Below are positions 24,050-33,492 of a stretch of 64,000 bases of DNA, piece by piece (the first letter of the stretch is position 1; each line of letters starts with the position of its first letter). The stretch spans positions 1 to 64,000 of the forward strand of contig JAVVEQ010000009.1 of NCBI GenBank assembly GCA_032250905.1, in the 5' to 3' direction. The stretch comes from Desulfotignum sp032250905 (GTDB taxonomy: Bacteria; Desulfobacterota; Desulfobacteria; Desulfobacterales; Desulfobacteraceae). The notes below the pieces were generated by a model, which saw only the letters and a list, made by a program, of their open reading frames with translations, was not told the origin of the DNA and searched no databases. The translations under genes and the position numbers were made by a program.

Positions 24050-25705
24050 ATGGAAATCAAAACATTTACCAATCTGGTCCGGTTAAAGGACATGGCCATG
24101 ATCATGGCCAAATTCGGATTCGGGGACCTGATTCAGCGTCTGGACCTGCCGGTGAAACATCTGGTTCACAGCATCTCGCCCAAGATCGATACAGACACGA
24201 ATGTGTATCGACGCATACGGCTGGCTCTCGAGGAACTGGGCCCCACCTTTGTCAAACTCGGACAGATCCTGAGCATGCGGCCCGATATTCTGCCGCTGCC
24301 CATGATCCATGAGCTGTCAAAGCTCCAGAACGAGGTGGGGGAGCTTCCGTTCGAAGAGATAAAACAGGTGCTGGAAAAGGAATTTGACACACCTCTGGAA
24401 AAACTGTTCAGGTCCTTTGATCCGGAACCGGTGGCAGCCGCATCCCTGTCCCAGGTGCACAAGGCGGTTCATCCGGTCAAAAACCGGGTTCTGGCGGTGA
24501 AAGTCCGGCGGCCTGGCATCGTCAAAACGGTTGAAACCGATCTGAATATTATGGAGATGCTGGCCGAAAAAATCCATAACCGCATAGAAACCCTTCAGAT
24601 GTATGATCTCCCCGGTATTGTGGCGACCAACCGCCGGACCCTGCTCAAGGAGATCGATTTTTCCAGGGAAGCCCGGTATATCCAGATTGCCAAGACAAAA
24701 ATCGAACAAACCTCCGATATCGTCATTCCGGAGGTGTTCACGGAATTTTCCACCCCCCGGGTCCTGGTGACGGAGTTTGTCAAAGGACAAAAAATCACCT
24801 CCCATATGGAGCTTGGGACCGATCTGCGCAAAGCCCTGGCAGCCGCCGGCATGCAATCCGCCATTATCCAGATCCTGGAATACGGGTTCTTCCATGCAGA
24901 TCCCCACCCGGGAAACATGGTGATCACCCGTGACAACCGCCTGTGCCTCATGGACTGGGGCATGGTGGGGCGGCTCACGCAGGAAGAACGAAACGATCTG
25001 CTGTTTCTGATCCGGGCCGCCGTGGACAAAGACAGCCGGAAACTGGCTCAGTTGGTATTGAGCCTGGCAACCACCGGAAAAGAGGTCCAGGTCCGTCACC
25101 TGGAAAAGGACTTGATGGAGATCATGGATATCTACCTGTCACTTCCGTTGAAAGAGATCCAGGTCAAAACCATGCTGGAAGACGTGGTGGAGGTGATGAA
25201 ATCCCATGCCCTGCGCCTGCCGCCGGACCTGTCCATTATCATTAAGGCGTTGATCACCGTGGAAGGCACGGCCCGGATGCTCTATCCGGAACTGGAAGTG
25301 ATTTCCGAGGCCACGCCCCATGTCCGCAGGCTGGTATCCCGGCAATACTCCAAAGGGTATATCTGGCAGAGGCTGCGCAACAACCTGTCCGCCATGTGGG
25401 AACTGCAGCGGCACCTGCCCCATACCCTTTCCACCATCCTCGGGAAGATCGAAAACGATGATGTGACCATCGGGTTTGACCACAAAAACCTGACCCCGTT
25501 GCAGAACGCCCTGGAAAGCAGTTTCAACCGCCTGACCCTGGGCATTGTCCTGGGCGCCATGATCATGGGGTCGTCCATGATCATCACCACGGGAGTGGGC
25601 CCACTGCTGTTCGGGTATCCGGCCCTGGGGATGACCGGATATCTGATCTCCGCCGTGCTGGGACTGTGGCTGATCATCACCATTATCCGGGGCAAAGAGT
25701 ATTGA
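24050..25705 (+). CDS. UbiB/AarF (ABC1/ADCK) family kinase-like protein
   Basis: 551 residues. The KxGQ motif is in LGPTFVKLGQILSMRPD. The A-rich loop region (ASLSQVHKAV), the lysine in LAVKVRRPGI, the catalytic ADPHPGN and the metal-binding MDWGMVG follow in order. Two hydrophobic helices lie at the C-terminus (LGIVLGAMIMGSSMIITTGV and the segment after it). Family members support quinone biosynthesis, here presumably menaquinone, by an unconventional ATPase activity at the membrane. No quinone genes are adjacent. Confidence 0.93.
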   Translation: MEIKTFTNLVRLKDMAMIMAKFGFGDLIQRLDLPVKHLVHSISPKIDTDTNVYRRIRLALEELGPTFVKLGQILSMRPDILPLPMIHELSKLQNEVGELPFEEIKQVLEKEFDTPLEKLFRSFDPEPVAAASLSQVHKAVHPVKNRVLAVKVRRPGIVKTVETDLNIMEMLAEKIHNRIETLQMYDLPGIVATNRRTLLKEIDFSREARYIQIAKTKIEQTSDIVIPEVFTEFSTPRVLVTEFVKGQKITSHMELGTDLRKALAAAGMQSAIIQILEYGFFHADPHPGNMVITRDNRLCLMDWGMVGRLTQEERNDLLFLIRAAVDKDSRKLAQLVLSLATTGKEVQVRHLEKDLMEIMDIYLSLPLKEIQVKTMLEDVVEVMKSHALRLPPDLSIIIKALITVEGTARMLYPELEVISEATPHVRRLVSRQYSKGYIWQRLRNNLSAMWELQRHLPHTLSTILGKIENDDVTIGFDHKNLTPLQNALESSFNRLTLGIVLGAMIMGSSMIITTGVGPLLFGYPALGMTGYLISAVLGLWLIITIIRGKEY

Positions 25706-25752
25706 CCCGGATCCTTCAAGGTGAGACCGTATCTGACACTGGCATCAAAAAA

Positions 25753-25792
25753 AAAGCCGTGCAGAGACGGACATACCGCCCTGACCGGCTTT
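25753..25792. terminator. Terminator-like hairpin between ubiB-like gene and pstS
   Basis: AAAGCCG pairs with CGGCTTT across a 26-base partly structured loop, and an A9 run lies on the left side. On the minus strand this gives a stem followed by a U-run, so it fits as the terminator of the pst operon. Confidence 0.6.
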
Positions 25793-25815
25793 GAACAGAC
25801 GCAGATCAAATTGGA

Positions 25816-26868
25816 TTAAAAATCAGATGCTGAAAGCGGGGTCAGATTTTCCACTGCCTGACGGTATTTTTTTCTTTCGGCTTCAGGCATGGGAATCAGG
25901 CCTTTATCGGTGAGATACCCTTCATCTCCCCAGGCTTTTTCACTGGTGAATTCAGCCAGAAACTCCCGGATTCCGGGGATGCTGTCCACATGGGCTTTTT
26001 TAACATAGAAAAACAGGGGCCGGGAAACCGGATAACTGCCGTCCGCAATGGCATCGAACTCCGGGGCAATGCCGTCAACAAGCGCGCCCTGGAGTTTGTC
26101 CGTGTTCTGATCCAGAAAGGAAAACCCGAAAATGCCCAGTGCATCGGGGTTGGTATCCAGTTTCTGGACAATCAGGTTGTCGTTTTCACCGGCCTCAATA
26201 TAGGCACCGTCTTCACGGATGGTGTGACACAGGGCTTTGTAGGCTTTATTGTCTTTTTTGTTCAGATCGGCGATCCAGTCGAATTTTTTGGCACCGCCTT
26301 CCATGGCCAGTTCCACAAACGCGTCCCGGGTACCGGAGGTAGGGGGCGGCCCCAGCACCTCAATCTTGATGTCCGGCAGCGCCGGGTTCACATCTTTCCA
26401 GGTTTTGTTGGGATTGGGAACTGTTTCACCTGCCACGTTTCCGTAAGGTACATCCTTGGCCAGGGCCAGAAAAATGTCCTTGCGGCTCAACTTGAACAAC
26501 CCGGCTTTGTTGGAATTGGCAATAACAATGCCGTCATACCCGATTTTCACCTCGATGATTTCGGTTACACCATTGGCTGCCGCAGCTTCGAATTCGGATT
26601 TTTTGATCCGCCGGGAAGAATTCGTGATGTCCGGGTATTCAACCCCTACCCCGGCGCCGAACAATTTGTGGCCCCCGCCGGAACCGGTGGATTCAATGGT
26701 CGGGGTTTTGAATCCGGACGTTTTCCCGAAATTTTCCGCCACCACCGTAGCAAACGGATACACCGTGGACGATCCCACAATGGAGATATAATCCCGCGAT
26801 GCCGCACCTGCATTCCCCAACCCTAACGCAAACACCAGGGCCAGACCCGCAATAAATACCTTTTTCAT
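25816..26868 (-). CDS. pstS: Phosphate ABC transporter substrate-binding protein
   Basis: 350 residues with a signal peptide (MKKVFIAGLALVFALGLGNAGA) and the phosphate-binding motifs IVGSSTVYPF, STGSGGGHKLF, SSRRIKKSE, GYDGIVIAN and PPTSGTRDAF. It binds phosphate in the periplasm. A strong ribosome site (AAAGGAG) precedes the ATG. It is last in the order pstC-pstA-pstS, whereas pstS is usually first; no pstB or phoU is in the window. Confidence 0.96.
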   Translation of the reverse strand: MKKVFIAGLALVFALGLGNAGAASRDYISIVGSSTVYPFATVVAENFGKTSGFKTPTIESTGSGGGHKLFGAGVGVEYPDITNSSRRIKKSEFEAAAANGVTEIIEVKIGYDGIVIANSNKAGLFKLSRKDIFLALAKDVPYGNVAGETVPNPNKTWKDVNPALPDIKIEVLGPPPTSGTRDAFVELAMEGGAKKFDWIADLNKKDNKAYKALCHTIREDGAYIEAGENDNLIVQKLDTNPDALGIFGFSFLDQNTDKLQGALVDGIAPEFDAIADGSYPVSRPLFFYVKKAHVDSIPGIREFLAEFTSEKAWGDEGYLTDKGLIPMPEAERKKYRQAVENLTPLSASDF

Positions 26869-26916
26869 TTGATTTCTCCTTTATTTACTTCTGGTTTACT
26901 ACTCGATCACGATTGA

Positions 26917-28206
26917 CTACCATCTTCTTTCAAACTTTTTCCTAAGAAATACCGCCGCCGCATTCATGGTCACAAGAAATGCCAGCAACACCATGATGGC
27001 CGCAGAGGTTCTTTCCAGAAACGCCCGCTCCGGGCTGTCGGCCCACAAAAAAATCTGCACCGGCAATACTGTGGATGGATCAGTGAATCCCCCGGGAATA
27101 TCCACGATAAACGCCACCATCCCGATCATGAGCAGCGGCGCGGTTTCCCCTAAAGCCTGGGCCATGCCGATGATGGTGCCGGTGAGCATCCCCGGCAGGG
27201 CCAGTGGCAGCACATGGTGCATCACCATCTGGGTCCTGGAGGCCCCCACCCCTAAGGCTGCCTCCCGGATGGAAGGCGGGACCGATTTCAATGCCGCCCG
27301 GCTGGCAATGATGATGGTGGGAAGCGTCATCAATGTCAGCACCAGCCCTCCCACCAGCGGGACCGACCTGGGCAGACCGAAAAAATTCAGAAATACAGCC
27401 AGCCCCAGCAGGCCGTATACAATGGACGGCACTGCAGCCAGGTTATTGATATTCACCTCGATCAGATCGGTCCACCGGTTTTTGGGGGCAAATTCTTCCA
27501 GGTATACGGCTGTGGCCACACCAATGGGAAAGGACAGAAGCAGGGTAACAAGCAGGGTATAGAAAGAACCGGCCGCAGCACCCCGGATTCCTGCCAGTTC
27601 CGGTTCCCGGGAATCTCCGGCTGTAAAAAACGTGGTGTTGAACCGTTTTTCCAGCCGTCCGTTGGCCTGAAAGTGATCGATCCATGCCATCTGATTGTCT
27701 TTGACCCGGCGGTCGGATTCCGGCACATCCCTCTCGATATGGCCCTTGACCACCATGTCCACATCATCATCCGCCGGCACCCAGAGCTGAATCACCGACC
27801 CGATCCGATTCTGATTTTTTCTGACAAAATCCTGAAGCTGATAGGCAGCCCCGTTGCTGACCATCCCATACAGCTGCCGTATTTCCTTTCGCGTTTTGAC
27901 TTCCGGAAACATCTCACCAAGGGAGCGTTTGATCAGGCCCTGATAATTGGCATCTGCCAGAGAGCCGGCATCCAGCATCTCTGGATCCAGATGAATATCC
28001 AGCTGAACATAGGTCTGCTGAAATGCCGTGTATCCATTGACCCCGATGCTGACAAAGAGAAACAGCAAAAAGGCCATGGAAACAATAACTGCAGCAATGC
28101 CGTAAATCCGGAACCGTTTTTCTGCCCGATACCGTCGGGACAGGCCCTGATTCACGATATCCATAGTCCGGAGATCACTCTGGTGTCTGGGAAGGGAATT
28201 ATTCAT
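26917..28206 (-). CDS. pstA: Phosphate ABC transporter permease PstA (with DUF3333-type insert)
   Basis: 429 residues. After the first membrane helix (residues about 34-57) comes a periplasmic domain of roughly 170 residues, as in DUF3333-containing PstA. Five further helices carry the permease coupling motif EAALGVGASRTQMVMHHVLPLALPG. It forms the inner-membrane channel with PstC. It overlaps pstC by 8 bp and is followed by pstS after 48 bp. Confidence 0.93.
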   Translation of the reverse strand: MNNSLPRHQSDLRTMDIVNQGLSRRYRAEKRFRIYGIAAVIVSMAFLLFLFVSIGVNGYTAFQQTYVQLDIHLDPEMLDAGSLADANYQGLIKRSLGEMFPEVKTRKEIRQLYGMVSNGAAYQLQDFVRKNQNRIGSVIQLWVPADDDVDMVVKGHIERDVPESDRRVKDNQMAWIDHFQANGRLEKRFNTTFFTAGDSREPELAGIRGAAAGSFYTLLVTLLLSFPIGVATAVYLEEFAPKNRWTDLIEVNINNLAAVPSIVYGLLGLAVFLNFFGLPRSVPLVGGLVLTLMTLPTIIIASRAALKSVPPSIREAALGVGASRTQMVMHHVLPLALPGMLTGTIIGMAQALGETAPLLMIGMVAFIVDIPGGFTDPSTVLPVQIFLWADSPERAFLERTSAAIMVLLAFLVTMNAAAVFLRKKFERRW

Positions 28207-29590
28207 ATTGTTCTCTGTATTTACGCACCACTACCAGTGCAATGACATTGAGTACCAGGGTGATGACAAACAGCATCAATCCCAGGGCAAATGCAGCCAG
28301 TGTCTTGGGACTGTCAAATTCCTGGTCCCCCACCAGCAGGGTGACGATCTGAACCGTCACCGTGGTGACGGTTTTCAAAGGATTTACCGTCAGGTTGGCG
28401 GCAAGACCGGCCGCCATGACCACAATCATGGTCTCGCCGATGGCCCGGGACACTGCCAGCAGAACCCCGCCGACAATCCCGGGCAAAGCCGCCGGCAACA
28501 CCACCAGGCGGATGGTTTCACTGCGGGTGGATCCCAGCCCCAGGGCTCCGTCCCGCAAGGACTGGGGTACGGCATTGATCACATCATCGGACAGGGAAGA
28601 CACAAAGGGAATGATCATGATCCCCATGACCAGGCCGGCCGCCAGAGCACTTTCCGATGACACGTCCAGCCCCAGGGTAATCCCGGCGTTCCGAATCAGG
28701 GGTGCCACCACCAGGGCCGCAAAAAAACCATACACCACCGTAGGGATCCCGGCCAGTATTTCCATCAGGGGCTTGGCCACGGCCCGGAACCGACGGTCCG
28801 CATATTCAGACAGAAAAATGGCGGACATCAGCCCGATGGGAACGGCCACGCTCATCGCGATGGCGGAGATCAACAGGGTCCCCATGAATACGGGGATGGC
28901 GCCAAAGGCCCCGGAAGAGCCCACCTGGTCCTCCCGAATGGCCATCTGGGGGCTCCAGTCCAGACCGAAGAGAAATTCATGAACCGGAATGACTTTGAAA
29001 AACCGGATCGCTTCATACAGAACTGAAAGTACGATGCCGATGGTGGTAAAAATAGCGATGGAGGCACAGATCACCAGCAGATATTTCACCAGGGTTTCCA
29101 CATGGTTCCTGGCCCGCATCAACGGGGTGATCTTCTTTTGTATCCACAGGATTCCGCCAATACCTGCGGTCATGACCAGCACTGCCAGGGTGGCATTGCT
29201 GAGGGTTTCAAGCCTTTGATAATGAGCGGATGCCGCCTGAATGGCCGGGCTGATTTCACCTGAAACAATGTTGGCGGACACCAGGTTTTTGATATCATTC
29301 ATCACCAGCCCCAGGCGCTCCGGAGGCAGGGCCTGAAGGTCTGGCGGCAGGCCGGCGATGACCATCTGGGTGATCACAGAGGATTCAAATGCCTGCCAGA
29401 ACGAAAAAACGACCAGGGCCGGGACGGCACACCACAGCGCTGCCAACGCCCCGTAATAGGTGGGTCTGGAGTGCAGTATGCGCGGTCCGCTGCCGGTGGC
29501 ATCAGCCACTGCAAACGCTTTTTTCCGCCCCAGATAATATCCGGCGGTCGTGAGCAGCAGCAAAACCAGTAGCAAATTGGAAGAGGACAT
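28199..29590 (-). CDS. pstC: Phosphate ABC transporter permease PstC
   Basis: 463 residues from the ATG at 29590 (AAGG five bases upstream); a GTG two codons earlier is possible. Helices at the N-terminus are followed by a periplasmic region and the permease core with DGALGLGSTRSETIRLVVLPAALPG. The long N-terminal part before the core is typical of the PstC form that pairs with DUF3333 PstA. It is first in the pst operon. Its ATPase PstB must be encoded elsewhere. Confidence 0.92.
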   Translation of the reverse strand: MSSSNLLLVLLLLTTAGYYLGRKKAFAVADATGSGPRILHSRPTYYGALAALWCAVPALVVFSFWQAFESSVITQMVIAGLPPDLQALPPERLGLVMNDIKNLVSANIVSGEISPAIQAASAHYQRLETLSNATLAVLVMTAGIGGILWIQKKITPLMRARNHVETLVKYLLVICASIAIFTTIGIVLSVLYEAIRFFKVIPVHEFLFGLDWSPQMAIREDQVGSSGAFGAIPVFMGTLLISAIAMSVAVPIGLMSAIFLSEYADRRFRAVAKPLMEILAGIPTVVYGFFAALVVAPLIRNAGITLGLDVSSESALAAGLVMGIMIIPFVSSLSDDVINAVPQSLRDGALGLGSTRSETIRLVVLPAALPGIVGGVLLAVSRAIGETMIVVMAAGLAANLTVNPLKTVTTVTVQIVTLLVGDQEFDSPKTLAAFALGLMLFVITLVLNVIALVVVRKYREQYE

Positions 29591-29703
29591 GGTCACCTTG
29601 TCAAAAAAAGGGGTTATTCACTGAACTGACCGTGAAAATATCCCTTTTCTACAAGGATTTGTTTAACGAATGATGAGCGGTGTGTTAGAAAATGATTAGC
29701 AGC

Positions 29704-30309
29704 TTATGGATCTGATTGATTTTTTTTCTCAAGCTCCTGGAGCACCGATTCAAAAGAATCTGATTCCAGCATCCGGGCAAACTGGGATCGATAGTTGGCC
29801 ACCAGGCTGACCCCCTCCACCACCAGGTCAAACACCATCCACTGACCGGTATCGGTCTCGTACATCCGGTAAAAGATGGGTATTTCAATGCTGTCGGTGA
29901 TAATTTTCGTATCGATCTGGGCCTTGTTGTCCCGAACCTGTTCTTTGACGAAAATCACCTCTTCATCTGTATAGGCTTCGATTTTTCCCACATAGGTATT
30001 TTCCAGGAGCTGGGAAAACAAGGTCACGAACGTCTGACGTTCTTCAGCCGTTCTGCCCCGCCAGTGCCGGCCCAGGCTGAACTGGGACATTTTCTCGAAA
30101 TCGAACCGCCGGTAGATCTTTTCCCGAAGGGCCTCCCGCCGCCGGGCTGTATTGGCCTCCCCTTTCAAAGACTCATCCTTCAAAACAGCCAGAATTTCGT
30201 CAATGCTGGCCTCAAGCTGTTTTCCGGCCGACGTATCGCTGGTGTATCCAAGGATCGGGACCATTAAAAAAGCCCCCCAGATCAGACATGACAGGACAAC
30301 TTTTTTCAT
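29704..30309 (-). CDS. mlaC: MlaC/Ttg2D-type phospholipid-binding periplasmic protein
   Basis: 201 residues from the ATG at 30309. A signal peptide (KKVVLSCLIWGAFLMVPILG) precedes the mature part. The family core is FDFEKMSQFSLGRHWRGRT, FVTLFSQLLENTYVGKIEAY and the strand set ending VDLVVEGVSLV-like (here VFDLVVEGVSLVANYRSQF). MlaC proteins shuttle lipids between the membranes. No mlaD, mlaE or mlaF is adjacent. It starts immediately after the hypothetical gene at 30312-30872, so the two are coupled. Confidence 0.87.
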   Translation of the reverse strand: MKKVVLSCLIWGAFLMVPILGYTSDTSAGKQLEASIDEILAVLKDESLKGEANTARRREALREKIYRRFDFEKMSQFSLGRHWRGRTAEERQTFVTLFSQLLENTYVGKIEAYTDEEVIFVKEQVRDNKAQIDTKIITDSIEIPIFYRMYETDTGQWMVFDLVVEGVSLVANYRSQFARMLESDSFESVLQELEKKNQSDP

Positions 30310-30311
30310 GG

Positions 30312-30872
30312 TCAATTTTCTTTCAAGGCGCTTTGAGCGAGAATATTTTCAATGACGGACCTGGTAAACGGCGGTGAAATATTTTTTGTTTTGGTGGCAC
30401 CGGGCTTCAGGTTTGGTTTATGACTGGCGCCGCTGTAGGCGGTACAGGTCTGATCGCCGAAATGAAGCTGGTAATTGGGACGGATCCCTTTTCCTGTCGT
30501 GCCCAGACAAACCGATGCGGTATCATCCGAGCCCATGTTCTGCAGCATCTTTTCCAGAAACTGGGTGTTCAGCTGAGCCAGGCGGGTTTCATCCCAGACG
30601 ATGCCTGTTTTACCGGATTTCCGGTTTCCACCGGATTTGGGCTTTAATTTGTGAATCAATGTAGACAAATTTTTCAGTTTGATCCCCAGATTCTTCACCG
30701 ACCGCTTCTGGATCTCGCCTTCCGCCTGGGGCTTGAGAGTTTTCAGACGCTCATGGACCGCTTCATATCCGGCTTTGGATTCTTCCAGGTCTTTCTGATC
30801 GATCAGCGCATGAACATTTTTGCACATGCGGTTTATTTCCTGTCTGGATTCTCTGAATTTATCAGGTTCCAT
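30312..30872 (-). CDS. Hypothetical protein coupled to mlaC
   Basis: 186 residues, hydrophilic, no signal peptide or membrane helix. The first 80 residues are predicted helical and charged (DKFRESRQEINRM, HERLKTLKPQAEGE). The second half has two lone cysteines and many Gly, Thr and Asn (LGTTGKGIRPNYQLHFGD). An AAGGAG ribosome site lies upstream of the ATG. I do not recognise a family. The stop is followed within two bases by the mlaC ATG. Confidence 0.7.
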   Translation of the reverse strand: MEPDKFRESRQEINRMCKNVHALIDQKDLEESKAGYEAVHERLKTLKPQAEGEIQKRSVKNLGIKLKNLSTLIHKLKPKSGGNRKSGKTGIVWDETRLAQLNTQFLEKMLQNMGSDDTASVCLGTTGKGIRPNYQLHFGDQTCTAYSGASHKPNLKPGATKTKNISPPFTRSVIENILAQSALKEN

Positions 30873-30986
30873 ACTTTTTTCTCCTTGTCAAAATAGGTCC
30901 GTCATGCCCGGTTCACGCCTCGCTTCCAGGTCAATCTGATAACCTTACACTGATTTAGCACAAAATTCAAGGAGTTGGAAAAAAAG

Positions 30987-32228
30987 TCATGCCACTGTCT
31001 TTTTTTTGAAAAACCCTGCCAGAATCTCCAGGACCCGGTCGATGTCGGCCTGGGTATGACATGCATTGATCTGGAACCGGATGGTTTCATCTCCTTTAGG
31101 AACAACCGGAAAGGTTAACCCCACCACCAGGACCCCGTGCTCAAAGAGATATGACACCAGCTCATGGGTTTTCGAAGTATCTCTGACCATCAGGGGCACC
31201 ACCGGATGAGGACCGTCAATGGATTCCAGGCCCAGTCGATCCAGACCTTTCCGAAACCGTTGCGTCTGTGCCGCCAGATGCGTGAGAAGGCCCTGCCCTT
31301 CGGGGCTGTCGCAGATCTCCAGGGCCTTGACCGCCGCAGCGCAGTCAGCCACGCTCAGGGGGTTGGTGTAGATATAGGTATCGGCCTTCTGCCGCACCGT
31401 CTCGATCAGGATCCGGCTGCCGGCAATGAACCCCCCGTTGACCCCGAAGGCCTTGCCGAACGTGCCCACCACCACATCAGGCCGGGCCCCGGCATATTCC
31501 GGGGTCCCGCGGCCGGTCTTACCATAGGCCCCGATACCATGGGAGTCATCTACCACCGTGATCACCCCGTCCCGGAACTTATCGTCATAATCACCGCAGA
31601 TCTGCACAATATCCTGAATGGGAGCAAAATCGCCCCGCATGCTGAAAATGCCGTCAAAAATCACCACCACCCGGTCCATGTCCGGGTCCACCGCTTCCAG
31701 GCATCGTTTCAGGTCTGCCATGTCGTTGTGCCGGTAAATCCCCTTGTTTTCACTGGGCACATTGCTGATGCGCATGGCCCGGATAATGGAGTTGTGGTTG
31801 AGCTGATCCCCGATCCAGTGGGTTTTTCTACTGGAAATGGTCAAAGCAAGGCCGCAGTTGGCGGTGTATGCGGAATTGAAAATCTTGGCGGCCGGCATGG
31901 CCACAAAACCGGCAATGCGTTCTTCCAGTCCCACATGGTGGATAAAGGTGCCGTCTATAAACCGCACCGCCCCGGGCCCCACCCCGAATTTCCGGGTGGC
32001 CTCATCCGCTGCCTTGATCAGTTCGGGATGGTTGGACAAAGACAGGTAGGCATTGGAATTAAAGCGCATGAATGCCTGGTCGGATCCCAGCAGACGGTAC
32101 CGGGGCCCCCGGTCCTGTTCCGGTGGAACAACCTCCTGAATGATCCGTTCCGATGCCTTGGCCCGGCCCTCTTCCTTCAGGGCGGCCAGTTCCAGCGCCA
32201 GGCTTGTGTCCAGTTTATCTGTACTCAT
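30987..32228 (-). CDS. kbl: Glycine C-acetyltransferase (2-amino-3-ketobutyrate CoA ligase)
   Basis: 413 residues, PLP-dependent alpha-oxoamine synthase fold. FNSNAYLSLSNHPELIKA is the substrate-pocket start, VDDSHGIGAYGKTGRG contains the PLP-binding Asp and His, and VGTFGKAFGVNGG holds the Schiff-base lysine. The family includes KBL, AONS and ALAS; KBL is preferred because threonine 3-dehydrogenase is the preceding gene. Together they turn threonine into glycine and acetyl-CoA. It lies 157 bp after tdh, with an inverted repeat in the gap. Confidence 0.88.
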   Translation of the reverse strand: MSTDKLDTSLALELAALKEEGRAKASERIIQEVVPPEQDRGPRYRLLGSDQAFMRFNSNAYLSLSNHPELIKAADEATRKFGVGPGAVRFIDGTFIHHVGLEERIAGFVAMPAAKIFNSAYTANCGLALTISSRKTHWIGDQLNHNSIIRAMRISNVPSENKGIYRHNDMADLKRCLEAVDPDMDRVVVIFDGIFSMRGDFAPIQDIVQICGDYDDKFRDGVITVVDDSHGIGAYGKTGRGTPEYAGARPDVVVGTFGKAFGVNGGFIAGSRILIETVRQKADTYIYTNPLSVADCAAAVKALEICDSPEGQGLLTHLAAQTQRFRKGLDRLGLESIDGPHPVVPLMVRDTSKTHELVSYLFEHGVLVVGLTFPVVPKGDETIRFQINACHTQADIDRVLEILAGFFKKKTVA

Positions 32229-32283
32229 CTGTCCCTCTCCTGTATCATTTTGAGGCCATGCCTCATTTTAGTCTCCATTTTTT

Positions 32284-32369
32284 GTTGCACCACGAAGATC
32301 ACGAAGGACACGAAGGGGAATAACATATCCCTCCATCTTCGTGATCTTCGTGTCCTACGTGGTAACACC
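32284..32369. repeat. CACGAAG-rich inverted repeat
   Basis: The arms 32290-32315 and 32337-32362 are each 26 bp. They are built from CACGAAG heptamers (CCACGAAGATCACGAAGGA on the left) and are largely complementary. They differ in the order of the AGATC and AGGAC spacers, so pairing is imperfect near the ends. It lies between tdh and kbl. Dispersed repeats of this CACGAAG type are seen in many environmental genomes. It could also act as an attenuator between the two genes. Confidence 0.7.
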
Positions 32370-32385
32370 TTCCAAACAACTGAAT

Positions 32386-33432
32386 TTATTGAGTCCGGGT
32401 CCAGTCGAGGATCACTTTGCCGGATTTTCCCGAGCGCATCACTTCGAACCCGTCTTCAAACTGTGTATAGGCGAACCGGTGGGTGATCAACGGGGTGATA
32501 TCCAGGCCGGTCTGGATCATGGCGGTCATCTTGTACCAGGTTTCATACATCTCCCGGCCGTAAATCCCCTTGATGGTAAGCATGTTGAACACCACCTTGT
32601 TCCAGTCAATGGGGGTCTGGTCCGGCATGATCCCCAGGAGAGCGATCTTGCCGCCGTGACACATGTTGTCCAGGATCCCCTCTAAGGCCGAAGGATTGCC
32701 GGACATTTCCATGGCCACGTCAAATCCCTCTTTCATGCCCAGTTGCTTCTGGGCATCGGCAATGGACATCCGGGTGACATCCAGGGCCAGGTCGGCACCG
32801 GTTTTTTTTGCCAGTTCCAGGCGATAGGGATTGACATCCGTGACCACCACGTACCTGGCCCCGCTGTGCCTGGCAATGACGGCTGCCATGCACCCGATGG
32901 GACCGGCCCCGGTGATCAGAACATCCTCGCCCAGCACGTCAAATGACAGTGCCGTATGGGTAGCGTTGCCCAGGGGATCAAAACAGGCCAGGGTTTCCAG
33001 AGGAATGTTCGGATCACAGTACCACACATTGGTCACCGGGATGGCCAGGAACTCGGCATAGGCCCCGGGCCGGTTCACGCCCACCCCTTTGGTATCCTTG
33101 CACAGATGCCGCCGGCCGGCCAGGCAGTTTCTGCAGTGGCCGCACACCAGGTGACCTTCCCCGGACACCAGATCCCCTTTTTTGAAATCCGCCACATGGG
33201 ACCCCACTTTTTCGATGGCTCCCACAAATTCATGGCCGATATGCATGGGGACCGGAATGGTTTTGGCGGCCCAGGCATCCCAGTTATAGATATGCACATC
33301 CGTGCCGCAGATGGCGGTGCGCAGGATTCTGATCAGCACCTCGTTGTGCCGGATCTCAGGCATCGGCACATCCTGGAGCCACAGTCCCTGGGCCGGTTTT
33401 GCCTTGACAATCGCTTTCATGGTCTGTTTCAT
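32386..33432 (-). CDS. tdh: L-threonine 3-dehydrogenase
   Basis: 348 residues, zinc-dependent medium-chain dehydrogenase. Catalytic zinc site: RTAICGTDVHIYNWDAW and HIGHEFVG. Structural zinc site: VCGHCRNCLAGRRHLC. NAD fold: ITGAGPIGCMAAV and VVTDVNPYRL. The DVHIYNWDAW stretch is the threonine-dehydrogenase signature. It oxidises threonine to 2-amino-3-ketobutyrate, which Kbl cleaves. A GGGAGA ribosome site lies before the ATG. It follows the two MttB-family genes on the same strand (60 bp after the nearer one). Confidence 0.94.
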   Translation of the reverse strand: MKQTMKAIVKAKPAQGLWLQDVPMPEIRHNEVLIRILRTAICGTDVHIYNWDAWAAKTIPVPMHIGHEFVGAIEKVGSHVADFKKGDLVSGEGHLVCGHCRNCLAGRRHLCKDTKGVGVNRPGAYAEFLAIPVTNVWYCDPNIPLETLACFDPLGNATHTALSFDVLGEDVLITGAGPIGCMAAVIARHSGARYVVVTDVNPYRLELAKKTGADLALDVTRMSIADAQKQLGMKEGFDVAMEMSGNPSALEGILDNMCHGGKIALLGIMPDQTPIDWNKVVFNMLTIKGIYGREMYETWYKMTAMIQTGLDITPLITHRFAYTQFEDGFEVMRSGKSGKVILDWTRTQ

Positions 33433-33492
33433 GGGTATCTCCCTGTCGACCTGAGGAATCCGGCCGTTAACCGGAACGGGTTACATGTCAAT

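Noticed and set aside
24317..25099. Long minus-strand ORFs under the UbiB-like gene
   Set aside because: Antisense shadow of a well-matched gene, rich in His/Gln/Gly as usual for reverse frames of GC-rich coding DNA.
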